This document shows, in pieces, positions 28,585-37,358 of a DNA stretch of 64,000 bases (position 1 is its first letter; each line of letters opens with the position of its first letter). Under the pieces are notes generated by a model, which saw nothing but the letters and a program-made list of their open reading frames with translations, was not told where the DNA came from and made no database searches. The DNA is from Marinobacter similis (lineage in GTDB: Bacteria; Pseudomonadota; Gammaproteobacteria; Pseudomonadales; Oleiphilaceae). The DNA lies in assembly GCF_000830985.1 (NCBI RefSeq), contig NZ_CP007151.1, positions 3,286,001-3,350,000 of the forward strand, given 5' to 3'. The position numbers and the translations under genes are program-made.

Positions 28585-29445
28585 ATGGGTACGAGTTTAC
28601 AGCTCATTGACAGACTGGTTCCGGGTGGAAATCTCGAGTCGTACATCCAGGCGGCGGGACGCATTCCGGTGCTCACCGCGGAAGAAGAGCGGGATCTTGC
28701 TGAGAAGCTTCATTACGACGGCGATGTTGAGGCCGCTCGTCAGCTGGTGCTGTCCCATTTGCGCTTTGTCATTCATATTGCCCGGAGCTATTCCGGTTAT
28801 GGGCTGGCCCAGGCTGACCTGATTCAGGAAGGTAACGTCGGCTTGATGAAAGCCGTTAAGCGTTTTAACCCCGAATACGGCGTTCGTCTGGTGTCGTTTG
28901 CAGTGCACTGGATCAAGGCTGAGATCCACGAGTTTATCCTGCGCAACTGGCGCATCGTGAAAGTGGCCACCACCAAGGCTCAGCGGAAGCTGTTCTTCAA
29001 CCTGCGCAGCCAAAAGAAAAAGCTGGCGTGGTTGAACCATGAAGAGCTGAAAGCGGTCGCTGCTGATCTGGGCGTAGAGCCCCGGGTTGTGCGCGAGATG
29101 GAAGGCCGGCTGTCATCCCATGACACCGCCTTTGATGGCCCGATGGACGATGACGAGGACAACGCGTATCAGGCCCCGGCCTACTACCTTGAGGATCGTC
29201 GCAGTGACCCGGCCACCCAGCTGGAAAACGCGAACTGGACCGAAGATTCCAACGGCCGCCTGATGGAGGCGCTGCAGAATCTGGATGAGCGTAGCCAGGA
29301 CATCCTCCGGGAACGCTGGCTTTCGGACAGCAAGTCCACGCTGCACGAATTGGCCGACAAGTACGGTGTTTCCGCTGAGCGTATTCGCCAGCTGGAGAAA
29401 AACGCCATGAAAAAGATTCGAAATCAGATGGCCGAAGTCGCCTGA
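28585..29445 (+). CDS. rpoH: RpoH, heat-shock sigma factor (sigma-32)
   Basis: 286 residues. The diagnostic RpoH box [13 protein letters not shown] is present between regions 2 and 3. Region 2 includes [19 protein letters not shown] and [17 protein letters not shown]; region 4 includes [19 protein letters not shown]. It directs RNA polymerase to chaperone and protease promoters. It follows ftsYEX as in Pseudomonas and E. coli, but has its own promoters and ends at a strong terminator. Confidence 0.97.
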   Translation: MGTSLQLIDRLVPGGNLESYIQAAGRIPVLTAEEERDLAEKLHYDGDVEAARQLVLSHLRFVIHIARSYSGYGLAQADLIQEGNVGLMKAVKRFNPEYGVRLVSFAVHWIKAEIHEFILRNWRIVKVATTKAQRKLFFNLRSQKKKLAWLNHEELKAVAADLGVEPRVVREMEGRLSSHDTAFDGPMDDDEDNAYQAPAYYLEDRRSDPATQLENANWTEDSNGRLMEALQNLDERSQDILRERWLSDSKSTLHELADKYGVSAERIRQLEKNAMKKIRNQMAEVA

Positions 29446-29474
29446 CCCCGGCCCTTCCGAACTCGGATCCCTGT

Positions 29475-29508
29475 AAACGCCACCACCGTTCCGGCTGGTG
29501 GCGTTTTT
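29475..29508 (+). terminator. Intrinsic terminator after rpoH
   Basis: AAACGCCACCA pairs with TGGTGGCGTTT over 11 bp, followed by a T-run. Confidence 0.92.
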
Positions 29509-29566
29509 GTTTGTATAATCGGTGTCCGCAAACAACACTTGAGACGACTGCAGGGGACTATGGGTT

Positions 29567-30478
29567 ATGACCGCTGAACGACCGCACATCGCTTTTCTGG
29601 GTATTGGCCTGATGGGCGCTCCTATGACCCGCAACCTTCTGGACAGCGGTTTCCCCATGACCTTGTGGAATCGCACCGCCAGCAAATGTGCACCGTTCTC
29701 TGGTGAGGCTACGATCGCCGATACGCCCGAACAGGCCGTAGCTGGCGCCGATGTGGTCATCACCATGCTGGAGAACAGCGAGGTTGTAGATCAAGTACTG
29801 GTTGCCCAGGGTGCTCTTGGCGCGCTCAAGCCTGGCGCCCTGCTGATTGATATGAGTTCCGTGCAGCCGTCTGTCGCCCGCCAACACGCCGCGCTTGCTG
29901 CTGAACGGAGTGCAGGTTATGTAGACGCCCCGGTATCGGGCGGCACGGTAGGCGCGCAAGAGGCGCGCCTGAGCATCATGGCCGGCGGCTCCGAGGAAGA
30001 CGTTGCGCGGGCACAGTTGGTGTTCGCGGCTCTGGGTCGGTGTACCAGGATCGGCCCCGTCGGGTCTGGTCAGCTAGCCAAGCTGGCGAATCAGGCGATT
30101 GTGGGCATTACCATCGGCGCGGTTTCGGAAGCATTGCTGCTGGCGGCCAAAGGCGGCGCCGACCCCGCTGCGGTTCGTGAGGCCCTGATGGGTGGCTTCG
30201 CAGGCTCTCGAATTCTGGAGTTGCATGGGCAGCGGATGTTGGAGCGAAATTTTTCGCCCGGAGCGCCTGCCCGGATCCAGCTCAAGGATATGCGCATGAT
30301 CTTGGATGAGGCCCGCGACGAGGGGCTGACCCTGCCGTTGTCGCAGCAGGTGCATAATGAATACCTGTCACTGGTTGCCAACGGCCACAGTGATGTCGAC
30401 CACAGCGGCTTGCTGCTGGAACTGGAACATCTGAACGGAGCGCTGCTGGGATCCCTTGGCCGCGGACCGAAGGAGTAA
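29567..30478 (+). CDS. glxR: NAD(P)-dependent tartronate semialdehyde reductase-like (HIBADH family)
   Basis: 303 residues of the beta-hydroxyacid dehydrogenase family. The dinucleotide motif is LGIGLMGAPMTRNL, the substrate motif region DAPVSGGTVGAQ, and the catalytic lysine lies in LAKLANQAIVG. The next gene, four bases on, encodes a hydroxypyruvate isomerase-like protein, the pairing seen in glyoxylate assimilation (gcl-hyi-glxR). That favours 2-hydroxy-3-oxopropionate reduction to glycerate, but related 3-hydroxyisobutyrate dehydrogenase activity cannot be excluded. Confidence 0.82.
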   Translation: MTAERPHIAFLGIGLMGAPMTRNLLDSGFPMTLWNRTASKCAPFSGEATIADTPEQAVAGADVVITMLENSEVVDQVLVAQGALGALKPGALLIDMSSVQPSVARQHAALAAERSAGYVDAPVSGGTVGAQEARLSIMAGGSEEDVARAQLVFAALGRCTRIGPVGSGQLAKLANQAIVGITIGAVSEALLLAAKGGADPAAVREALMGGFAGSRILELHGQRMLERNFSPGAPARIQLKDMRMILDEARDEGLTLPLSQQVHNEYLSLVANGHSDVDHSGLLLELEHLNGALLGSLGRGPKE

Positions 30479-30482
30479 CGCC

Positions 30483-31256
30483 ATGCCGCGCTTCGCCGCC
30501 AATCTGTCCATGCTGTTTACCGAGGTGGATTTCACCGCACGCTTCGCCTGCGCCCATGCCGCCGGGTTTGACGGGGTCGAATACCTGTTTCCCTATGCCT
30601 ATCCAAAAGACGTGTTGAGTTGGGCGCTCAGCGACAATGAGTTGACCCAGGTACTGTTCAACCTGCCCCCGGGTGACTGGGACGCGGGTGAGCGGGGCAT
30701 TGCCTGCCTGCCCGATCGGGTTGAGGAATTCCGGTCCGGAGTCGATCAAGCCATCGACTACGCCAAGGCGCTGGGCTGCCGGCAACTGAACTGTCTGGCC
30801 GGGCTGCGGCCGGAATCTGTGTCCGAGGAACTGGCCTGGCAAACGCTGGTGGACAACGTGGCCTACGCCGCAGAGAAGCTGGCCGCCGAGGACATTACCT
30901 TGTGTCTGGAAGCCATCAACTCCCGAGTGGATATGCCGGGCTTTATGCTGGATACCACCGGCAAGGTGCTGGCGCTGATTGAGCAGGTGGATGGCGATAA
31001 CGTAAGGTTGCAGTACGACCTGTACCACATGCAGATTATGGAAGGCGACCTGATCAGGTCCATGGAGTGCCTTTTGCCGTGGATAGGGCACATCCAGTTT
31101 GCCGATAATCCCGGGCGACACGAGCCCGGCACCGGTGAGATTAACTTTTCGAATGTTTTTGCCGCGATCGACAGCATGGGGTACGAAGGCTGGGTCGGCG
31201 CGGAATACCGGCCCTCCGGCGTAACCGGGGACAGCCTGGCGTGGTTTGAGGGGTAG
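30483..31256 (+). CDS. hyi: Hydroxypyruvate isomerase-like TIM-barrel protein
   Basis: About 257 residues from the ATG at 30483. A xylose-isomerase-like barrel: LTLCLEAINSRVDMPGF-type strand carrying the metal Glu (read here as ITLCLEAINSRVDMPGF), QYDLYHMQIMEGDLI, and HIQFADNPGRHEPGTGEI, all hallmarks of Hyi. It interconverts hydroxypyruvate and tartronate semialdehyde. Co-transcribed with the reductase upstream. No glyoxylate carboligase is adjacent. Confidence 0.88.
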   Translation: MPRFAANLSMLFTEVDFTARFACAHAAGFDGVEYLFPYAYPKDVLSWALSDNELTQVLFNLPPGDWDAGERGIACLPDRVEEFRSGVDQAIDYAKALGCRQLNCLAGLRPESVSEELAWQTLVDNVAYAAEKLAAEDITLCLEAINSRVDMPGFMLDTTGKVLALIEQVDGDNVRLQYDLYHMQIMEGDLIRSMECLLPWIGHIQFADNPGRHEPGTGEINFSNVFAAIDSMGYEGWVGAEYRPSGVTGDSLAWFEG

Positions 31257-31380
31257 GGGTGACCGTCGCCATAGGCGACACCCTCTTACAAGATCGTAAC
31301 TGGCTCGGCCACCGACTTCTTCGTACCCTGTCATTACATTGAGCTTTAAAAATCGTAATCCGTTTACGGGAGGTAGGCCG

Positions 31381-32061
31381 GTGAAAGCACTGGTAATCGA
31401 AGACGATCAGGACGTAGCAAATTACCTGGTAAAGGGGCTGAGAGAGTCTGATTTCGTTGTGGATCATGCTGCCGACGGGAAAGACGGTATGTTGATGGCG
31501 GCCAGTGAAGAATACGACATCATGATCGTGGATCGGATGCTTCCGGGCGTGGACGGACTGTCCATCATCAAAACAGTGCGGGCTACGGGTAACCAGGTTC
31601 CGGTGCTGATCCTCAGTGCACTGGGCGACGTGGATGACCGCGTAGAAGGCTTACGCGGTGGCGGTGACGACTATCTCACCAAGCCGTTCTCCTTCACCGA
31701 GTTGCTGGCCCGTATCGAATCGCTGGTGCGTCGTAACCGACAGACACCGGAAACCGAGACGGTATTGCGGGTGGCCGATCTGGAAATGGATCTGCTGGCG
31801 CGGACTGTAAAGCGCGCGGGCCAGAATATCGATGTCCAGCCCAGGGAGTTTCGGTTGTTGGAATACCTGATGCGTAACGCCGGCCAAGTGGTTACCCGGA
31901 CCATGCTGCTGGAAAAGGTGTGGGACTATCACTTTGATCCCCAGACCAACGTGATTGACGTGCACATCAGCCGCCTGCGGGCCAAAATCGACAAGGAATT
32001 CGAAACACCCCTGCTGCAGACCATCCGGGGTGCAGGGTACATGTTGCGTGAAACTGCTTAG
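31381..32061 (+). CDS. OmpR-family response regulator
   Basis: 226 residues from the GTG at 31381 (GGGAGG seven bases upstream); the ATG-less longer reading from 31339 is not needed. Receiver domain with phospho-Asp D51 (IMIVDRMLPGVDG), then a winged-helix DNA-binding domain (DVQPREFRLLEYLMRNAGQVV, VDVHISRLRAKID). Its stop overlaps the start of the sensor kinase by 14 bases, so the pair is a two-component system of the CzcR/CusR or PmrA-like subfamily. The signal is unknown. Confidence 0.92.
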   Translation: MKALVIEDDQDVANYLVKGLRESDFVVDHAADGKDGMLMAASEEYDIMIVDRMLPGVDGLSIIKTVRATGNQVPVLILSALGDVDDRVEGLRGGGDDYLTKPFSFTELLARIESLVRRNRQTPETETVLRVADLEMDLLARTVKRAGQNIDVQPREFRLLEYLMRNAGQVVTRTMLLEKVWDYHFDPQTNVIDVHISRLRAKIDKEFETPLLQTIRGAGYMLRETA

Positions 32062-33537
32062 TCAGCTCAGGACCTCGTCCTTCCAATTAGCCTTGCTGTA
32101 CATGGTGGTGTTTGCCACCTCCGTCTTTATTTTGCTGGCCTTTATCTATTGGCGTACAGCAGGCTTTATGACCGCCCAGACCGATGAAACCATCGAGCGG
32201 AAATTGCCGGTCTGGCAGAGCAGTACCGTGGCCGTGGCGTGAATGGCCTGATCACTATCATCCGCGAACGGGTTGCCCGAGACCCGAACGCCAAGTCGAT
32301 TTATCTTCTCACCACCGATGACTTCCTGAAACTGGCCGGTAATATCGAATCCTGGCCCCAGGGAGCCCGATCAGAAAGTGGCTGGATTAACTTCACGCTG
32401 AATGAAGACGTAGGCTGGAATGGCCCGCAACGCCTGGCCCGTGCCCGTATCTTTGAGGTGCAGGGCGGTCTTCGATTGCTGGTAGGGCGTGATGTCGATG
32501 AGCTCACCAACCTCAAGCGGGTCATCGAGACCGCCATCAATTGGGGCATGGGTATAACTCTGGCGCTGGCCCTCCTTGGCGGCTTCCTGATGAGCCGCAG
32601 CACCACTCGGCGCATTGAAGTGATCAACAACACGTCGCGTCGAATTATGAACGGGCATCTTTCCCTGCGAATACCTACTCGGGGCACCGAAGACGATTTC
32701 GATCAGCTGGCCGAAAACCTGAACCAGATGCTCGATCGGATTGTGTACCTGATGGAAGGTATCCGGCATGTTTCCGACAGCATTGCCCACGACCTGAGGA
32801 CGCCACTGACCCGGCTGAGAAACCAGCTGGAAAGCACCCTGATGTCCGTCGATAACGATGAGGCGCGGGAGCAGGCCGGCCGTGCCGTGGCCGAAGCCGA
32901 TCAGCTGTTGGCCACCTTCAACGCCTTGCTGCGAATTGCCCGCCTGGAAACCCGTGGCAATGCCGCCGATATGAAGCCGGTTGCCCTGGATGAGCTGGTT
33001 GCAGACGCCTGTGAGTTGTACGAAGCGCTGGCTGAAGACAAGGAGCAGAGGTTCGAGCAGCACATGGAAAAGGGTGTGATGATTGAGGGTGACCGGGATT
33101 TGCTGTTCCAGATGGTCAGCAACCTGATTGATAACGCGATCAAATACACGCCGGAACAGGGTGTTATCGGAGTGGCGGTCCGCAAAGAGGGAGAGGAATC
33201 GATATTCGAAGTGCGCGACAGCGGTATCGGCATACCTGACGAGGAGAAAGAGCAGGTGTTCCAGCGCTTTTACCGGGTGGGTAAGAGCCGCTCATTGCCA
33301 GGCAACGGTCTGGGCCTGAGCCTGGTCAGTGCCGTTGCCGAGATCCATCAGGGTCGGATTGTGCTCAGTGATACTCAGCCGGATGCAGACGCGCCCGGGT
33401 TGACGGTGTCGGTTCACATGCCGGCATTCACCGGTGTCCGCAAGCGCATCAAGGCGACGACCATGGAGCAAACCGCTGGAGTAGGCGGCGATAGCTCACC
33501 CACTCCCACCGAGGCCAGTGACGCTAAAAGCTTTTAG
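32048..33537 (+). CDS. Sensor histidine kinase, partner of the upstream regulator (frameshifted in this sequence)
   Basis: From GTG 32048: membrane helix 1 (LALLYMVVFATSVFILLAFIY), a periplasmic sensor of about 130 residues, helix 2 (MGITLALALLGGFLM), HAMP, HisKA with the phospho-His in DSIAHDLRTPLTRL, and HATPase (NLIDNAIKYTP, DSGIGIPDEE, GNGLGLSLV). The frame is lost near 32210; one G added to GAGCGG (GAGGCGG) rejoins it through AEIAGLAEQYRRRG and gives about 496 residues. Overlaps the regulator gene, so co-translated. Confidence 0.88.
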
Positions 33538-33539
33538 GG

Positions 33540-33820
33540 TTACTGGCTGGCGCGGAAACGGTTTACCCGTTCAAAAACCGGTCCAAAAATAGCCTCGGCC
33601 CGGTTTTCAATAGCTTGGGTCAGGTGTTCAACCTGCGAACGGCGACGATCCACTTTGGCCTGAATGCTGTCCCACTCGCCCTCAAGGTGTTTCTGCTCGG
33701 CTGCCAGAAAGGCCGCAATGTTGTGGCGGTTAACCTTGCCGGTGATGCCGTATTGGTCCAGGCGATAGCGAGGGTGTCGATGCCATCGAGGGCAATATTC
33801 AGCAATTTCTGGGTGTTCAT
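33540..33820 (-). CDS. Small helical protein, unknown function (frameshifted in this sequence)
   Basis: From ATG 33820 the protein starts MNTQKLLNIALDGIDTL. One C added near 33766 (CTCGC to CTCCGC) moves into a frame that encodes RYRLDQYGITGKVNRHNIAA and a charged helical segment ending RVNRFRASQ, stop at 33540; total about 93 residues. The repaired reading is Glu/Gln/Arg-rich and predicted to be mostly alpha-helical, resembling phasin-like or coiled-coil proteins in composition only. It converges on the sensor kinase, with two bases between the stops. Confidence 0.6.
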
Positions 33821-34048
33821 GGACAGGCTCCGTGTTTGCGAATCTTCAGGAAAATCGATCCCTGCAAAATAGCGCCAGAGCCTAGAGTGTACAACCTAAT
33901 TCCCGCTTCTCAGCACCTGGGCGCATCTGAACAAAAGGTAATTCGCCAGCCACGCTGTTGTAACCCCGGCTGTGCATAATAGAAGCTGTAATGTTTGAGG
34001 CGGGCGACGAACACGGCCCGCTTCGCTCTCCAGCACAGCGCTAGCCTT

Positions 34049-34072
34049 AACCCCGTTCTTACGGGTTTTTTT
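34049..34072 (+). terminator. Orphan intrinsic terminator on the plus strand
   Basis: AACCCCGT, a four-base loop, ACGGGTT and a run of Ts. Orientation is plus, but the flanking genes (small helical protein, greB) are both minus, so it belongs to no annotated gene. One base in the right arm looks missing (GGG against CCCC). Confidence 0.6.
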
Positions 34073-34074
34073 CG

Positions 34075-34557
34075 TTACACCAAACCGTTTTCTTCGTACC
34101 ACACCTGGTCAATCCACCAGTGCTTTTCAGCGGTGGGTGTTCGCACCGATACCTCGTCCCCAGGCTCCTTCTTCAGACATGCGCGAGCAATGGGCGCATC
34201 GATGGACACGAAATCCTTGCGCTCGTAGATCTCATCGGGGCCGACAATTCTGAACGTCAGGGAGGTTTCGTCGTCCACCAACCGGACCCAGGCGCCGAAA
34301 AAGACCCGGCCTTCCTGAACCTCGGAATAGTCCACAATCCTGACGCTCTCCAGGCGGGTGCGGATATAGCGCACTCGTCGGTCGATTTCGCGCAAGCGAC
34401 GCTTGTTGTACTGGTAGTCTGCGTTCTCTGAACGGTCGCCGAGGCTGGCAGCCCAGGTCACCTTCCGGGTGACTTCCGGCCGCTCCGTGCGCCAGAGGAA
34501 ATCCAGTTCCTGTTGCAGCTTGTCGAACCCGGCGCGGGTAATCAGGTTTGTTTTCAT
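34075..34557 (-). CDS. greB: GreB transcript cleavage factor
   Basis: 160 residues: N-terminal coiled coil (LITRAGFDKLQQELDFLW, then the acidic tip GDRSENADYQYNKRRLREID) and a C-terminal FKBP-like domain that binds the RNA polymerase secondary channel. GreB rather than GreA is indicated by YNKRRLREIDRRVRYI. It rescues backtracked polymerase. Single gene. Confidence 0.95.
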   Translation of the reverse strand: MKTNLITRAGFDKLQQELDFLWRTERPEVTRKVTWAASLGDRSENADYQYNKRRLREIDRRVRYIRTRLESVRIVDYSEVQEGRVFFGAWVRLVDDETSLTFRIVGPDEIYERKDFVSIDAPIARACLKKEPGDEVSVRTPTAEKHWWIDQVWYEENGLV

Positions 34558-34865
34558 AGTTAATCAGGGTGGCTATCAAGAGAGGGGGTTGGGGAAAGGT
34601 ATAGAGTCTCAGATTGATCACGGCAGTGCTATCCCAGACACATCCGAAAACACTTCTTAACCAACCGTTTATTGACGCGAAGACCACCGATGCTAACCTT
34701 CGGGGAACATGCCGGCAATTGTTGGTTTTAAGCGCAAAGCCTCCCAACAAGCCGACTGCGGATTGCGATAGATCGACACACTCCGGGCTGGCTTGCCAGA
34801 CGTACAGGGCGTACATCGTTAGTGGTAAGGGTTCGATAATGCATGTGGCCGGGGGCTGCCCTTAG
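34558..34865. other. Divergent intergenic region greB / yfiR-like
   Basis: 308 bases without a supported gene. TTGACG at 34672-34677 is followed 16 bases later by TAACCT, a weak sigma-70 candidate for the plus-strand signalling operon. The small ORFs here have no recognisable product. No hairpin of note. Confidence 0.4.
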
Positions 34866-35384
34866 GTGTTCTTAAAATTTCTCATAGCGTTGCTGCTGTG
34901 GTCGACCCTGGGGACGGCCTACGGTTCAGTGCGGTCCGAATATGAGGTAAAGGCAGCGTTTCTCTACAACTTCACCCGACTTATCACCTGGTCTGAGCCT
35001 TCTGAAGAAGGGGCTCGGCTGACCATTTGTGTCTTTGGCAGAAACCCGTTTGGCGATGTACTCCAGCAGTTGAATGGCCGCGTGTCCCAGGGCCGGGCTC
35101 TGGAGCTGGATTATCCTGCTTCGCTGCAGCAGATCGATCGCTGCCAGGTGCTGTTTGTGGGTGCTGGCAAAGCCCGTAATCTTGCCGAAATTACCGACTA
35201 TGCGCATGCCCGGCAAATACTGACCATCAGTGAGATCCCCGACTTCGTGGATAACGGGGGAATCATCGGCTACGTCAAGGAAGGCAACGTTATCCGCTTC
35301 GAGATTAACCTGCTGTCTGCCCAGCAGGCTGGCCTCCAGATCAACTCCCGGTTGCTGGAACTTGCCTTGAGGGTAATCCGATGA
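34866..35384 (+). CDS. YfiR-like periplasmic signalling protein (DUF4154)
   Basis: 172 residues with signal peptide (FLIALLLWSTLGTAYG). The domain entry YEVKAAFLYNFTRLITW is the YfiR/DUF4154 signature, and GIIGYVKEGNVIRFEIN is the conserved late segment. Pseudomonas YfiR holds the membrane diguanylate cyclase YfiN inactive through its periplasmic domain. Here the next gene, overlapping by ATGA, is a histidine kinase with the same membrane layout, so YfiR-like control of a kinase is inferred. The GTG at 34866 is the only start that keeps the signal peptide; it lacks a strong ribosome site. Confidence 0.82.
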   Translation: MFLKFLIALLLWSTLGTAYGSVRSEYEVKAAFLYNFTRLITWSEPSEEGARLTICVFGRNPFGDVLQQLNGRVSQGRALELDYPASLQQIDRCQVLFVGAGKARNLAEITDYAHARQILTISEIPDFVDNGGIIGYVKEGNVIRFEINLLSAQQAGLQINSRLLELALRVIR

Positions 35385-36891
35385 GCAACCACTGGCGGTG
35401 GCAGTACTGGCCTCTGAAAACCAAGCTCCTGTTGCTGACGGTTTCCATCAGTACCCTGGGCATCCTGCTTGTCTGCACCAGTCTGGTGGTGGTGGAAAAT
35501 CGCACCTACGAGGAGCAGCTTGAATCCGAACTTCATGTCATTGCAGACATCCTGGCGGAGCAATCGGCGGCCGCCTTATTGTTTGAGGACAGTCAGCAGA
35601 TCAAAACCATACTCTCGAGTTTGAATCAGATCGAGACCATCGAGCAGGTCTGTGTTTACAACGTTTCTGGCGAGGTCATGAGCGCCTTGAATGGGACAGG
35701 CTACGAGCCCTGTCCGAGCTCGATCTGGAGCCGGCGGTGGGGTTCGTGGGCGATTACTATCGCCTGCTTGAGCCGGTAACACTGGACGGAGAAATTGTTG
35801 GGCAGTTCTATCTGATGTCCCGGCTGGAGGTGCTTCGAGAACACATCTGGACCTTTATCGTCATATCTTTCAGCGTCGGCGTCGGGATTCAGGTGCTGCT
35901 GATCTGGGTGGCCTCGCGCCTGCAGCGGCTGGTATCAGAGCCCATCGTTGAGCTTTCGAATGCCGCCGATCGGATTTCCCATGAGCATGACTACTCCATT
36001 CGGGTGCCGGTCTATGGCAAAGACGAGCTGGGCAGTCTGGGCAGCGCGTTTAACGAGATGATTGGCACCATCCAGCAGCAGAACCGGAAGATCCTGCAGA
36101 GCAAGGATAACCTGGAACGCACGGTTGCTGAACGTACCTCTGAATTGAGCCTGGCCAATCGGGAGTTGGAAGCGTTCAGTTTTTCGGTGTCCCACGATTT
36201 GCGACAGCCTTTGAGAGCCATCGAGGGTTTCGGTCAGGCTCTTGAGGAGGACTGCCGGGACCAATTGAATGATGTCGGTCTCGATTATCTGGCCAGAATT
36301 CGTGCTGCGACCGTGAGAATGGGAAGCCTGATTGACGGCATGCTGGTACTTTCCCGCGTCAGTCGGCAGGCCATGGAGGTCGAGCGCGTTGACCTGAGTG
36401 CTATGCTGGCGGAAATCGTTGAGGAATTGCAGGACACTTCCGACGCGGTACCGTCGGAAGTGACTATTCAGCCGGACATACAGGTGTTTGGCGATGAGCG
36501 CATGTTACGCATTGCTTTTCAGAACCTGTTGGAGAATGCGTGGAAATACACCTCAAAAAACGAGAAAAGAGCGATTGATGTGTCTGCGTGTGAAGAGCGC
36601 AACAGTATTACCATCGCGTTGAAGGACAATGGGGTGGGGTTCGACATGAAATATGTCGACAAGCTGTTCGTGGCTTTCAACCGCTTGCATACACCAGCCC
36701 AATTCTCCGGAACGGGTTTGGGGCTGGCCACGGTAGATCGGGTAGTACGGCGCCATTTCGGGCGGGTATTCGCGGAATCGCCAATCGACAGCGGTGCGTG
36801 CTTCTATGTAGAGTTCCCCCGGTCGGAGCGTGGTGCGGAGTCAGGGTTGCAACAACAGGCAGCCCAGCGAAATCGGAGAGAGTATGGCTAA
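35381..36891 (+). CDS. YfiR-partner sensor histidine kinase with HAMP (frameshifted in this sequence)
   Basis: About 503 residues after repair. Helix 1 (LLLLTVSISTLGILLVCTSL), a periplasmic domain beginning YEEQLESELHVIADILAEQS like the CHASE8-type sensor of YfiN, helix 2 (IVISFSVGVGIQVLLIWVAS), HAMP, a coiled coil, HisKA with phospho-His in FSVSHDLRQPLRAIEGF and a HATPase (NLLENAWKYTS, GTGLGLATV). This catalytic type is that of phytochrome-like kinases. Frame break near 35708: GAGCCC to GAGGCCC restores ALSELDLEPAVGFVGDYY. Co-translated with the YfiR-like gene and with the receiver that follows. Confidence 0.85.
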
Positions 36892-37345
36892 GGGCGATGG
36901 TTCAATTCTGGTTGTGGAAGACAACCCCGATGACCAGATCCTGACGATGCGGGCGCTCCGTAAAGCGAGCAGTCATAGCCCCATTATCCTTCAGGAGGAC
37001 GGCCAGGCCGCTCTGGAATTTCTCTTTGGCACCGAAAGCAGCAAACGTTCACCCCAGGTCGACACCCTTGGTGTCATTCTCCTGGATCTCAAGTTGCCGA
37101 AGGTCAGTGGCCTTGAGGTGCTGCGGCGTATCCGGTCGTCCCCGCAGACGGATTGGCTCCCGGTGGTCATGATGACCTCGTCCGACGAGCCACATGAGCT
37201 GCGCGAAGCCTATCGGCTGGGCGCCAATAGCTTCGTTACCAAGCAAATTGACTACAGTAAGTTCAGTGAGCAGATGTGCCTGCTCGCCCGTTATTGGTTA
37301 ACCGTAAATCAAGTTCCTATGGTCGGCTCATCCCGATCGTTCTGA
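36884..37345 (+). CDS. Rcp1-like single-domain response regulator
   Basis: 153 residues from the ATG at 36884, overlapping the kinase end by eight bases. Acidic residues in ILVVEDNPDDQILTMRAL, phospho-Asp in VILLDLKLPKVSG, and the Thr/Ser and Lys positions in VVMMTSSDE and SFVTKQI. The long loop before the phospho-Asp (LFGTESSKRSPQ) is typical of Rcp1-type regulators, which pair with phytochrome-like kinases such as the one upstream. No output domain. Confidence 0.88.
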   Translation: MAKGDGSILVVEDNPDDQILTMRALRKASSHSPIILQEDGQAALEFLFGTESSKRSPQVDTLGVILLDLKLPKVSGLEVLRRIRSSPQTDWLPVVMMTSSDEPHELREAYRLGANSFVTKQIDYSKFSEQMCLLARYWLTVNQVPMVGSSRSF

Positions 37346-37358
37346 AAAGGTAGTGCTG

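Noticed and set aside
33821..34048. tRNA or known small RNA ahead of the orphan terminator
   Set aside because: No cloverleaf or known RNA motif could be drawn by eye; only the terminator is reported.
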